Source of the DNA: Limosilactobacillus vaginalis DSM 5837 = ATCC 49540
Lineage (GTDB): Bacteria > Bacillota > Bacilli > Lactobacillales > Lactobacillaceae
Reading direction: 5' to 3'
Length of the DNA: 38,601 nucleotides
Assembly: GCF_000159435.1 (NCBI RefSeq)
Contig: NZ_GG693414.1
Span: 119,240-157,840, forward strand
Position numbers and translations under genes: made by a program. Numbering within the stretch: position 1 is the first letter of the stretch; each line of letters opens with the position of its first letter. Positions 1-6,979 of this stretch are shown one piece after another. Below the pieces are notes generated by a model, which searched no databases, was not told the origin of the DNA, and worked only from the letters and a program-made list of their open reading frames with translations.

Positions 1-2
1 CG

Positions 3-356
3 TTTCAGTACATTGAAAGTGAAGCTGATATTTTTGATGTATTACTGAACAACGAACGAAATGACTTCTTTTATGAACAACTTTATGATCGGTTATCTGA
101 ACAGCTATCAAGGTTCTACACTGTAATGGCTGAATCAGATGAGCAACCAAAAGTTCCCTTGAATTTGCAGATTTCCTTCATTGATTCAGCACTTCTTGGC
201 TTAATAAGTCATTGGCTAAAAGATGGTATGATTTATACATCACGGTACATGACCCAAAGCGTGGGGAAGATGCTTGATCAGTTGGATTCTAACAATATCC
301 TCTTGCTTGACTTCTTTAGTCACGAAACTGAGCCGGCATTACAGGATATTCAATGA
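3..356 (+). CDS. TetR/AcrR-type regulator, C-terminal part (5' end outside window)
   Basis: The frame is open from base 3 to the TGA at 354-356, so only the last 117 or so residues of a longer protein are present. The visible part is helical. It ends with a pattern (GLISHWLKDGMIYTSRYM, then LDFF) that resembles the C-terminal ligand/dimerisation domain of TetR-family regulators of the DhaS/YbiH kind in lactobacilli. The N-terminal helix-turn-helix that would settle the family lies outside the window. There is an ATG at 126, but no ribosome binding site precedes it and the frame is open upstream, so it is internal. A hairpin terminator follows the stop, so the gene is transcriptionally separate from the ribosomal cluster. 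The family call is inferred from C-terminal pattern only. Confidence 0.6.
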   Translation, partial: FQYIESEADIFDVLLNNERNDFFYEQLYDRLSEQLSRFYTVMAESDEQPKVPLNLQISFIDSALLGLISHWLKDGMIYTSRYMTQSVGKMLDQLDSNNILLLDFFSHETEPALQDIQ

Positions 357-367
357 ATCCCAATTTA

Positions 368-409
368 GGGAGCGTCAGATTGACAAGTAGTCAGCTGACA
401 CTCTTTTTT
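368..409 (+). terminator. Intrinsic terminator after the TetR-type gene
   Basis: A 9-base stem, GAGCGTCAG (370-378) against CTGACACTC (395-403) with one C-A mismatch, is followed at once by six T residues. It sits 14 bases after the regulator stop and before the rplU promoter. Confidence 0.75.
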
Positions 410-429
410 GAACTCTATAAAAGTTATGG

Positions 430-458
430 TTGACTAATTAGTTGATTTTTGATATTAT
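430..458 (+). promoter_or_regulatory. Sigma-A promoter of rplU-prp-rpmA
   Basis: TTGACT (430-435) and TATTAT (453-458) are separated by exactly 17 bases, close to the vegetative consensus. The promoter lies about 108 bases before the rplU start, which leaves room for the leader below. Confidence 0.75.
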
Positions 459-461
459 GCA

Positions 462-556
462 ACTGTTGTATTTGTGACCCAACAACTACAACCGCACGCT
501 GCCAAGTTTAAAGCATTTGCTGCTTGGTTCGGCGAGTCTTAGAAATTAAGGAGGTG
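462..556 (+). promoter_or_regulatory. Structured 5' leader of rplU (probable L21 leader)
   Basis: The untranslated leader between the promoter and the rplU start can fold into a GTTGT/ACAAC hairpin and then a longer one. The longer one pairs CCAAG with CTTGG, has AGC/GCT nested inside, and is closed by CGC/GCG. Structured L21 leaders upstream of rplU are known in Firmicutes and are thought to allow autoregulation by a ribosomal protein. The match to that Rfam family is from position and general shape, not from a covariance-model search. It ends at the strong AAGGAGGTG ribosome binding site (548-556). Confidence 0.55.
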
Positions 557-565
557 CACAAATTT

Positions 566-874
566 ATGTACGCAATTATCGTAACTGGCGGTAAGCAATA
601 CAAGGTAGAAGAAGGTTCATCCATCTACGTTGAAAAGCTTGATGCTAAGGAAGGCGACAAGGTTACTTTTGATCAAGTAGTCTTTGTTGGTGGCGACAGC
701 ACTAAGATTGGTACTCCATTAGTTGATGGTGCATCAGTTGAAGCTACTGTTGACAAGCAAGGTAAGGAAAAGAAGGTTGTTACCTTCAAGTACAAGCCTA
801 AGAAGCACACCCACACTAAGCAAGGTCACCGTCAACCATACACTAAGGTTACTGTTAACAAGATCAATGCTTAA
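566..874 (+). CDS. rplU: 50S ribosomal protein L21
   Basis: The 102-residue product is a component of the large ribosomal subunit and binds 23S rRNA. It starts with the typical L21 signature [17 protein letters not shown]. It ends with the basic, His- and Lys-rich segment [17 protein letters not shown], which contacts rRNA. Length matches the family (about 102-104). An upstream in-frame TTG at 524 would add 14 residues but lies in the leader and lacks a ribosome binding site. The ATG at 566 has AAGGAGGTG at the right spacing, so I chose it. It is the first gene of rplU-prp-rpmA, an arrangement conserved across Firmicutes. Confidence 0.97.
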   Translation: MYAIIVTGGKQYKVEEGSSIYVEKLDAKEGDKVTFDQVVFVGGDSTKIGTPLVDGASVEATVDKQGKEKKVVTFKYKPKKHTHTKQGHRQPYTKVTVNKINA

Positions 875-888
875 TGCGGAGGTAAATA

Positions 889-1215
889 ATGATTCGGGTA
901 ACTTTTAAATTAAATTCGGATCACCTAATTACCGCTTTTCAGATGGCAGGGCATGCCGATGCTGGTCCTTATGGTCAGGATATTGTTTGTGCTGCTGCAT
1001 CTGCTTTATCAATCTCAACTATTAATGGTTTGACACAGGTCGCTAAGACCAAGCCCAATGTTGATAGTGACGATGATAATGGTGGCTTTCTCAATGTTAC
1101 TGATATTAGCTTAGCTCATGATGCGCAAGTTATTATGCAGACATTCTTCAATGGAATGAATGATATTGCGGAAAGCTATCCTCAAAACATTGAAATCAAA
1201 ATGTTTGAAAATTAA
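889..1215 (+). CDS. prp: Ribosomal-processing cysteine protease Prp (YsxB)
   Basis: The 108-residue product matches the YsxB/Prp family. In Firmicutes Prp removes the N-terminal extension of L27 before or during ribosome assembly. The catalytic pair is visible: His22 in GHADAG and Cys34 in DIVCAAAS. The gene sits between rplU and rpmA, the position that links it to its substrate. It begins 14 bases after rplU with GGAGGT ahead of the ATG. The neighbouring L27 carries the cleavable NLQFF motif, so enzyme and substrate agree. Confidence 0.93.
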   Translation: MIRVTFKLNSDHLITAFQMAGHADAGPYGQDIVCAAASALSISTINGLTQVAKTKPNVDSDDDNGGFLNVTDISLAHDAQVIMQTFFNGMNDIAESYPQNIEIKMFEN

Positions 1216-1240
1216 AAATATTTGCTGGAGGTGAACAATT

Positions 1241-1522
1241 ATGATTATGAATTTGCAATTCTTCTCTCACCACAAAGGGGGCGGTTCCACTGCCAACGGT
1301 CGGAACTCAGCTGGTCGTCGTCTTGGTACCAAGGCTGCTGATGGTTCTATCGTTACAGCTGGTTCAATTATTTACCGTCAACGTGGTACTCACATTAACC
1401 CTGGTGAAAACGTTGGCCGTGGTGGTGACGATACCCTTTACGCTAAGGTTGCTGGTCGGGTTAAGTTTGAACGTCTTGGCCGTGACAAGCGGAAGGTTTC
1501 TGTTTACCCAGTTGCCGAATAA
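1241..1522 (+). CDS. rpmA: 50S ribosomal protein L27 with Prp-cleavable N-terminal extension
   Basis: The 93-residue L27 reaches the peptidyl transferase centre with its N-terminus. The first residues, [16 protein letters not shown], contain the Firmicutes extension motif. From the known Prp specificity, cleavage after the two Phe residues would give a mature protein starting at Ser9. Typical L27 segments follow: [17 protein letters not shown], then [20 protein letters not shown]. The start at 1241 has GGAGGTG seven bases upstream; an ATG at 1247 is possible but less well spaced. A terminator follows immediately. Confidence 0.96.
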   Translation: MIMNLQFFSHHKGGGSTANGRNSAGRRLGTKAADGSIVTAGSIIYRQRGTHINPGENVGRGGDDTLYAKVAGRVKFERLGRDKRKVSVYPVAE

Positions 1523-1531
1523 TAATATAAT

Positions 1532-1569
1532 GGACTGCACCTTTAATGGTTCGGTCCTTTTTATTTTTT
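1532..1569 (+). terminator. Intrinsic terminator of the rplU-prp-rpmA operon
   Basis: GGACTG (1532-1537) pairs with CGGTCC (1552-1557), with an inner ACC/GGT helix, and a long T-rich tail follows from 1558. It lies about 10 bases after the rpmA stop. Confidence 0.85.
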
Positions 1570-1579
1570 AAATATTACC

Positions 1580-1611
1580 CCTCAGCATTAATTGTAAAAA
1601 TTACCTATAAT
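1580..1611 (+). promoter_or_regulatory. Probable promoter of the M24 peptidase gene
   Basis: A perfect TATAAT (1606-1611) lies about 30 bases before the start codon, downstream of the rpmA terminator. No good -35 hexamer is seen at 16-18 bases, so the box boundary is uncertain. Confidence 0.45.
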
Positions 1612-1641
1612 AGAATTAAACCAAAAATGGGGGATTAGCTA

Positions 1642-2718
1642 ATGTCAAGAATCAGTAGGTTACAACAGAAGTTTGAACAATTATACATTGATGCTTTTTT
1701 GGTGACTGATCAAAAAAATATTTATTATTTAACAGGATTTAACCTCCTTCAGGGAGATGGATGCTTATTAGTAACGCCGCAGAACGCAATTATTATTACT
1801 GATGAGCGCTATCAGTTAGCCTTAGAAGAATTTGAATCTGATGAGGTTGTTGCAACAATTAGTCGAGACTATTATGGTTCTGTTAATAAGATTTGTGAAG
1901 GACTCAACTTAACGGTTCTTGGCTATGAAGACACTATTTCATATCATCTTTTTGATGCTTTTGATGAACTAATGACGTCTGATATTGTCCCGTTCCACCA
2001 TTTGATTGAAAAGATGCGGTTAGTTAAGGATAGCACTGAGATCAACAAGCTTCGTGCTGCAGCTGAATTACAATCAGCAGGGTACGATTATTTCCTTTCG
2101 ATTGTTCATCCCGGGATAACAGAACGTGAATTAGCAATAAAACTTGATTATTGGATGAAGATGCAGGGCGCTTCAGGACCATCTTTCCCAACAATTGTTG
2201 CTAGTGGAGCTAATTCTGCAAAGCCGCACGCAACCGCTTCAAGTAAGCCGATTGCTGATGGGGATGTTGTGACATTAGATTTTGGCTACTATCTTGATGG
2301 CTACACTGCAGATATGACTAGAACATTTGCGGTCGGCTCAATTGATCCTGAACTCCGTGATATTTATAAAATTGTGAATGAAGCTCGTCAGTTGGTGATC
2401 GATCATGCTAAGGTTGGTATTCGTGGCAATGAACTGGATGCATATGGCCGGGCATTAATCGAAGAAGCTGGCTACGGTGATGAATTTAATCACGGAATGG
2501 GGCATGGTATTGGTTTAGCGGTTCATGAGCTGCCTGCAACGTATGCGCCAGGAACAAAAAGGGTCAAACTGAAAAATAATGAAGTGATTACGGTTGAACC
2601 AGGGATCTACATTCCTGAAATTGGTGGGGTGCGAATTGAAGATGATATTATTGTGACTCACGGTGGTGCAGAAGTAATTACAACTGCACCAACAGAATTG
2701 ATCGTTGTTGAGGACTAG
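1642..2718 (+). CDS. M24-family Xaa-Pro peptidase (PepP/YqhT type)
   Basis: The 358-residue protein has the two-part fold of this family. The N-terminal creatinase-like domain covers about residues 1-125. The C-terminal pita-bread metallopeptidase domain covers about 130-358. The five metal ligands are all visible: Asp213 (TLDFGY), Asp224 (YTADMTRTF), His288 (HGMGHGIG), Glu319 (VEPGIY) and Glu333 (VRIEDD). His196 in KPHA and His295 in VHELP complete the site. Such enzymes release N-terminal residues preceding proline in the cytoplasm, useful for proline-rich peptides. In Bacillus the equivalent gene, yqhT, lies just upstream of efp. Here the 2H phosphoesterase gene follows after two bases. 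GGGGGA precedes the ATG. Confidence 0.9.
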   Translation: MSRISRLQQKFEQLYIDAFLVTDQKNIYYLTGFNLLQGDGCLLVTPQNAIIITDERYQLALEEFESDEVVATISRDYYGSVNKICEGLNLTVLGYEDTISYHLFDAFDELMTSDIVPFHHLIEKMRLVKDSTEINKLRAAAELQSAGYDYFLSIVHPGITERELAIKLDYWMKMQGASGPSFPTIVASGANSAKPHATASSKPIADGDVVTLDFGYYLDGYTADMTRTFAVGSIDPELRDIYKIVNEARQLVIDHAKVGIRGNELDAYGRALIEEAGYGDEFNHGMGHGIGLAVHELPATYAPGTKRVKLKNNEVITVEPGIYIPEIGGVRIEDDIIVTHGGAEVITTAPTELIVVED

Positions 2719-2720
2719 CA

Positions 2721-3401
2721 ATGGAAAAACTGAAGCAACTTTATACTCGGATTGCGCAACAGGGGATCCAGGCAATTAGTAATCACCAAGAACAGGTTGA
2801 TCCTAATTTACAAAATTTAAAAGCTGATTCCCGCCAAGGACTGACACTGCTGGTTAAGCTACCGGCTCACGTTACCAGGAATATTAGTTTTGTACTAAAT
2901 GACCTTAAAAAACTAGAACCGTTTCAATATTATTACACAGCTAATACCATCCATATTACTGTGATGGATATTCGTCGTGCTGTTCCTGACTTTCATATGT
3001 CTAAAGAAAAATTAATTAACTATCGGCAAGTCATCCAGGAAAAGATTGAGAATGTTAATGCAATTAATTGGCATTTGGCTGGGCTGATTTGTAGTCCGGG
3101 AGCAATTCTTGTTAAGGGCTTTTATTCTTCAGAATTGCAACAACTTCGTAATGGGTTAAGGGCGAGCCTGCTTAAGAATGGATTGTTATTGGATGAACGT
3201 TACGCAACCTTTTCTGGCCATGCAACAGTGGCGAGATTTAAAAAGAAGCTTATTCACCCGCAAGAATTTTTAAATGAAATTAATAATTTTCATAATGTTG
3301 AACTCGGTGACTTTCAAGCTAGCGAGGTTGATTTAGTGATTCATGATTGGTACAATCGTCAGCCACACCTGATAGAACGATTCTCGCTCAAAACCACTTG
3401 A
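2721..3401 (+). CDS. 2H phosphoesterase superfamily protein (2'-5' RNA ligase-like)
   Basis: The 226-residue product carries the two HxTx motifs that define 2H phosphoesterases: HITV at residues 78-81 and HATV at 167-170. The spacing of about 89 residues fits the bilobed LigT/cyclic phosphodiesterase fold. The family acts on 2',5'-linked or 2',3'-cyclic phosphates of RNA or nucleotides; the substrate here cannot be told. The N-terminal 45 residues are a helical extension. The gene begins two bases after the M24 peptidase stop, with GAGGA ahead of the ATG, so the pair is probably translated together. It occupies the position where related genomes often have efp or accBC. Family call is good, function unknown. 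Confidence 0.75.
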   Translation: MEKLKQLYTRIAQQGIQAISNHQEQVDPNLQNLKADSRQGLTLLVKLPAHVTRNISFVLNDLKKLEPFQYYYTANTIHITVMDIRRAVPDFHMSKEKLINYRQVIQEKIENVNAINWHLAGLICSPGAILVKGFYSSELQQLRNGLRASLLKNGLLLDERYATFSGHATVARFKKKLIHPQEFLNEINNFHNVELGDFQASEVDLVIHDWYNRQPHLIERFSLKTT

Positions 3402-3465
3402 TTGGATTGTTGCTTTTTTCTAATAGATAGTGCAAAATAATACTGAGATACTTCGATGAAGATTA

Positions 3466-3503
3466 TTGTAAAGCTACTAAAAATAATTAGTAGTTAATAT
3501 ACT
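3466..3503 (+). promoter_or_regulatory. Candidate promoter with palindrome upstream of asp23-nusB
   Basis: TATACT (3498-3503) is a plausible -10 about 27 bases before the asp23 start. Just upstream, CTACTAA (3474-3480) and TTAGTAG (3487-3493) form a perfect 7-base inverted repeat with a 6-base centre, covering the expected -35/spacer region. The -35 itself is weak, so the palindrome could be an operator. No known regulator motif is recognised. The rest of the 128-base gap 3402-3529 shows nothing else. Confidence 0.35.
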
Positions 3504-3529
3504 GAAATACTATAAATGGAGGACTTACA

Positions 3530-3970
3530 ATGGCAGAAGATTCAAAGATCATCTTAAGCAGTGAAGATCAGTCCCTCGGCACGATTGAAGTAGCACCTCG
3601 TGTTGTTGAGATTATTGCTGGCGTTGCTGCAAGTGAAATTGACGGTGTTTCAAAAATGTACGGTTCACTTGCCAATAGTTTTGGCGAATTATTAGGACGG
3701 TCTGATCAGCGTCGCGGGGTTAAGCTAACTAACCAAAATGAGAATTTAACTATCGATATTGATGTTTATATTGATTATGGTGTTTCAGTTCCTAAGCTTG
3801 CTGCAAAGATTCAAGACCGGGTAAAACAACAAGTAACCTTGATGACTGATCTGAATGTCAGTGAGGTCAATATCCACGTTAAGGGAATTGTTCAAAAGAA
3901 GGAAGAACAAACAGTGGATCCAGATGATATTTTTGGAGAACACGAAGATGATAAGGCTGGTGAAAAGTAA
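3530..3970 (+). CDS. Asp23/Gls24 family envelope stress protein (YqhY-like)
   Basis: The 146-residue protein has the Asp23 domain across about residues 15-120 (GTIEVAPRVVEIIAGVAA, then IDVYIDYGVSVPKLAAKIQ). An acidic, charged tail follows (DDIFGEHEDDKAGEK). Members are small cytoplasmic proteins linked to envelope stress. YqhY in Bacillus lies next to nusB, in the same position as here, and has been linked to control of acetyl-CoA carboxylase. The stop overlaps the nusB start (TAATG), so the two are coupled. A second Asp23 protein is encoded at 24108-24473. GGAGG precedes the start. Confidence 0.88.
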   Translation: MAEDSKIILSSEDQSLGTIEVAPRVVEIIAGVAASEIDGVSKMYGSLANSFGELLGRSDQRRGVKLTNQNENLTIDIDVYIDYGVSVPKLAAKIQDRVKQQVTLMTDLNVSEVNIHVKGIVQKKEEQTVDPDDIFGEHEDDKAGEK

Positions 3971-4380
3971 TGATGCCGAATCGACACGCAATTCGTGAAG
4001 AAGCCTTTCAAATTTTATTTGCTAAGCAGTCAAATCCAGACGCAACATTAACTGATATTTATGAATCATTGCCAAGTCATGCTGATAAGATTCCTGCATA
4101 CTTACAAACGTTGGTTGAGGGAGTTAGTGAACATCAAGAAAAACTTGATGAGCAAATTACACAATTACTGGCTAGTGGTTGGGAAATTAATCGTCTTGCC
4201 CAAACGGATCTGGTAATTTTGCGGTTAGCTTTGTACGAAATCCAATTCGTAGATGAAGTACCAACTGTTGTTGCAATTAATGAGGCACTGGAATTGGCTA
4301 AAACCTACAGTAACGATAAGTCCCGTAAGTTTATCAATGGTGCATTAGGCAAGTTCGAACGCCAATTAGAAAGTAACTAA
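3970..4380 (+). CDS. nusB: Transcription antitermination factor NusB
   Basis: The 136-residue product binds boxA RNA together with NusE (ribosomal protein S10) and promotes rRNA antitermination. It is helical throughout and starts with the typical RHAIREEAFQILFA. Its C-terminal half has the family hallmarks: TDLVILRLALYEI, VAINEALELAKTYS and KFINGALGK. Length fits the family (about 130-150). The ATG at 3970 overlaps the asp23 stop by one base; the next ATG at 3973 is an alternative. A terminator follows. Confidence 0.96.
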   Translation: MMPNRHAIREEAFQILFAKQSNPDATLTDIYESLPSHADKIPAYLQTLVEGVSEHQEKLDEQITQLLASGWEINRLAQTDLVILRLALYEIQFVDEVPTVVAINEALELAKTYSNDKSRKFINGALGKFERQLESN

Positions 4381-4390
4381 ATATTGGGTT

Positions 4391-4430
4391 AAGGAGAGGA
4401 TGCAGTAAAAGTGCAAACTCTCTTTTGCTT
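4391..4430 (+). terminator. Intrinsic terminator after nusB
   Basis: GAGAG (4394-4398) pairs with CTCTC (4418-4422), with TGCA/TGCA paired inside, and TTTT follows. It separates asp23-nusB from the folD operon. Confidence 0.75.
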
Positions 4431-4456
4431 TAAACTTCTTTTGGTATTGATATGGT
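4429..4456 (+). promoter_or_regulatory. Candidate promoter of the folD operon
   Basis: An extended -10, TG-A-TATGGT (hexamer 4451-4456), has TTTAAA (4429-4434) 16 bases upstream. It lies just after the nusB terminator and 40 bases before folD. The -35 is weak. Confidence 0.45.
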
Positions 4457-4495
4457 AAAATATTTTTAGTTAAACTGGAAAAGGGGAATGGCAGA

Positions 4496-5353
4496 ATGGC
4501 GATACTAATTGACGGCCGTGCAGTGGCAAAAGAAATTAATGAAAATACCGCAGAACGAGTAACCCGCTTAGCCAATGAAGGGATTATTCCCGGCTTGGCA
4601 GTAATATTAGTTGGTGAGGATCCGGCTAGTAAAATTTATACCCGAATGAAGGATAAGAAAGCCAAAAAATTAGGAATCCATTCTGTCCTTTCGGTTTATC
4701 CAGATGATGTTCGTCAGGAGGAACTCTTGCACGATATTCGTCAATTTAATGAAGATAAGATGATTAATGGGATCCTTATTCAGGAGCCGTTACCTGACCA
4801 TTTAGATGGGAATGAGCTTCTCAATGCTATTGATCCGCATAAAGACGTTGATGGCTTCCACCCGTATAATGTTGGTCTTTTATACAGTAATGCTAATGAA
4901 AACTATCCAGTTAGTTGTACGCCTAAAGGAATCATGAGTCTCTTGAAGCATTATCAGGTTAAGCTGGAGGGAGCGCGTGCGGTTGTTGTCGGGAGGAGTA
5001 TTCTTGTTGGCAAACCGATGGCAGCATTACTTGAAAATGCTAATGCGACAGTTACGATTGCTAATCGTCATACTAGAAACCTTAGTGAAATAACTAGACA
5101 AGCTGATGTTCTTGTTGTTGCGGCAGGAGTTAAGCACCTGATTACTGGTGAAATGGTTAAAAAGGGTGCAACTGTAATTGACGTTGGTATACATCGTTTG
5201 GAAGATAAAACACTAACGGGGGATGTCGATTTTGAAAGTGTTGCTCCTATTGCTAAAATGATTACTCCTGTTCCGGGCGGTGTTGGCCCAATGACGATTG
5301 CAACACTAATGGAACAAACCGTTGATCTTACGGAGTGGAGTCATAATGGATAG
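4496..5353 (+). CDS. folD: Bifunctional methylenetetrahydrofolate dehydrogenase/cyclohydrolase FolD
   Basis: The 285-residue cytoplasmic enzyme interconverts 5,10-methylene-THF and 10-formyl-THF using NADP. That feeds purine synthesis and the formyl donor used by Fmt (16223-17176). The SxxYxxxK active-site pattern is present (Ser45, Tyr48, Lys52), as are Asp119 in VDGF and the C-terminal signature PVPGGVGPMT. The first signature reads GILIQEPLP rather than the commoner QLPLP, a mild variant. The Rossmann segment VVVGRSILVGKPMA lies in the C-terminal half. The coding end overlaps the xseA start by eight bases. Confidence 0.96.
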   Translation: MAILIDGRAVAKEINENTAERVTRLANEGIIPGLAVILVGEDPASKIYTRMKDKKAKKLGIHSVLSVYPDDVRQEELLHDIRQFNEDKMINGILIQEPLPDHLDGNELLNAIDPHKDVDGFHPYNVGLLYSNANENYPVSCTPKGIMSLLKHYQVKLEGARAVVVGRSILVGKPMAALLENANATVTIANRHTRNLSEITRQADVLVVAAGVKHLITGEMVKKGATVIDVGIHRLEDKTLTGDVDFESVAPIAKMITPVPGGVGPMTIATLMEQTVDLTEWSHNG

Positions 5354-6683
5354 AAGTCAATACTTAACAGTTAGTGAATTAACAAGTTATTTAAAACAAA
5401 AATTTGATCGTGATCCTTATTTAAAAACCGTTTATTTAACTGGTGAGCTTTCAAATTTTCGTCTTCGGCAACGTCACCAATATTTTAGTATTAAAGATGA
5501 AAATGCGGTTATTGATGCTGTAATGTTTGAACGCCAATTTCGTCAGGTGAATTTTCGTCCTGAAACTGGGATGAAGATTTTAGTTGTTGGTCATATTGGT
5601 CTCTATGAAAAAAGCGGTCGCTACCAGATTTACGTTGACCGAATGGAGCCGGATGGGCTTGGTGCCCTTTATCTCCAATTTGAACAGTTAAAAAAGAAGT
5701 TAGGCGCTGAGGGACTCTTTGATCAAATCCCACGACCAATTCCGCAATTTCCTAAAAGAATTGCTGTTGTAACCAGTTTAGATGGTGCGGTAATTCGTGA
5801 TATTAACACGACGGTTCGTCGACGCTACCCAATTGCGCAGGTCGTTTTATTTCCGACTGTTGTTCAGGGAGACAAGGCTGCCACTGATATTGCTCGTCAA
5901 ATTAACCGGGCGAACCAGATCGGAAATTTTGACACGATGATTATTGGTCGTGGTGGTGGATCGTTGGAAGATTTATGGCCTTTTAATGAGGAAATCGTTG
6001 CACGGGCAATCGCTGACAGCCATATTCCGGTAATTTCGTCAGTTGGTCATGAGACTGATACCACTATTGCTGATTTGGTGGCCGATCAACGGGCAGCTAC
6101 GCCAACTGCAGCGGCAGAATTGGCAACACCAAACCGCCTTGCAGATGTTTTAATGACTATCCAGGATGATCAAGTCCGTTTAAATAACACGATGAAAAAG
6201 TTGATTGATTTTGACCGAAAACAATTACAAAAGCAATTGCAAAGTTATATTTTTCAGCAGCCAAGCAGGCTATATGAAAATTATGCTCAGAAGCTCGATC
6301 AATTAACTCAAACTTTAGAAAACAACGTTAGTAATCTTGTTAAAGACCGTTTAAACCGTGTTCAGCAGCTGCAAGGAAGGTTACAAATTAACTCTCCCCA
6401 ACATACAATTGAACGGGCACAAGAAACGGTTACTCAGCTTCAGAACCGGTTGCTAAGCAGTGCTAAAAATAGTCAACAACAACGTCATCAGCAAGTAACG
6501 AGCTTGATCCAGCAATTAGATTCTTTAAGTCCATTGAAGATTATGGGACGTGGATATTCGTACGTTACTTACCGTAATTCAGTTGTTAATACGGTTAAAG
6601 AATTGAAAAGCGGTCAGCAGGTAAGCCTTCATTTTAATGATGGGAAAGCAACTGCCAAGATTATTGGCACAAAGGAGAACTAA
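5346..6683 (+). CDS. xseA: Exodeoxyribonuclease VII large subunit
   Basis: The 445-residue catalytic subunit of ExoVII degrades single-stranded DNA from both ends, together with several copies of XseB. The N-terminal OB-fold covers about residues 5-105. The conserved catalytic core has GRGGGSLEDLWPFNEE and then SSVGHETDTTIADLVADQRA. A long coiled-coil segment, rich in Gln, follows at about 270-400 and would bind the small subunit. An in-frame TTG at 5322 would add eight residues inside folD. The ATG at 5346, with GGAG upstream, matches the usual N-terminus (YLTVSELTSYLKQKFD). Confidence 0.95.
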   Translation: MDRSQYLTVSELTSYLKQKFDRDPYLKTVYLTGELSNFRLRQRHQYFSIKDENAVIDAVMFERQFRQVNFRPETGMKILVVGHIGLYEKSGRYQIYVDRMEPDGLGALYLQFEQLKKKLGAEGLFDQIPRPIPQFPKRIAVVTSLDGAVIRDINTTVRRRYPIAQVVLFPTVVQGDKAATDIARQINRANQIGNFDTMIIGRGGGSLEDLWPFNEEIVARAIADSHIPVISSVGHETDTTIADLVADQRAATPTAAAELATPNRLADVLMTIQDDQVRLNNTMKKLIDFDRKQLQKQLQSYIFQQPSRLYENYAQKLDQLTQTLENNVSNLVKDRLNRVQQLQGRLQINSPQHTIERAQETVTQLQNRLLSSAKNSQQQRHQQVTSLIQQLDSLSPLKIMGRGYSYVTYRNSVVNTVKELKSGQQVSLHFNDGKATAKIIGTKEN

Positions 6684-6684
6684 A

Positions 6685-6975
6685 ATGGCAGAGAAAAAAG
6701 CAACATTTGAAGAACAGCTAAGCCAACTTCAACAAATTGTTAGTCACTTGGAACAGGGGAATGTCCCGTTGGAAGAGGCACTTACTCAGTATAAAGACGG
6801 GATTGAATTAGCGCGGGCACTTCAAAAGAAGCTAACCAGTGCTGAAAAGACATTAGGTAGTCTAATTGATGACGAAGGTAATGAGAAACAGTACGAAAAA
6901 GCAACAGATGATCCAAGTAATAATGGCGGTGGCAATCGTGGCTACGGTAGTGATGAGAAACCGCTAGAGGAGTAA
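6685..6975 (+). CDS. xseB: Exodeoxyribonuclease VII small subunit
   Basis: This 96-residue protein has the helical hairpin of XseB at about residues 5-65 (FEEQLSQLQQIVSHLEQGN, LEEALTQYKDGIELA), which coats the XseA coiled coil. The last 30 or so residues are a Gly-, Asn- and acid-rich tail, longer than the usual 70-80 residue XseB and probably disordered. An in-frame ATG at 6637 inside xseA would add 16 residues. The ATG at 6685 has AAAGGAG at good spacing and lies one base after the xseA stop, so I chose it. Confidence 0.95.
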   Translation: MAEKKATFEEQLSQLQQIVSHLEQGNVPLEEALTQYKDGIELARALQKKLTSAEKTLGSLIDDEGNEKQYEKATDDPSNNGGGNRGYGSDEKPLEE

Positions 6976-6979
6976 TCTG

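Noticed and set aside
126-356. A complete small gene starting at ATG 126
   Set aside because: The frame is open upstream to the window start and no ribosome binding site precedes the ATG, so this is the tail of a longer gene.
524-565. TTG-started N-terminal extension of L21
   Set aside because: It lies in the structured leader and lacks a ribosome binding site, while the ATG at 566 has an ideal one and the family N-terminus.
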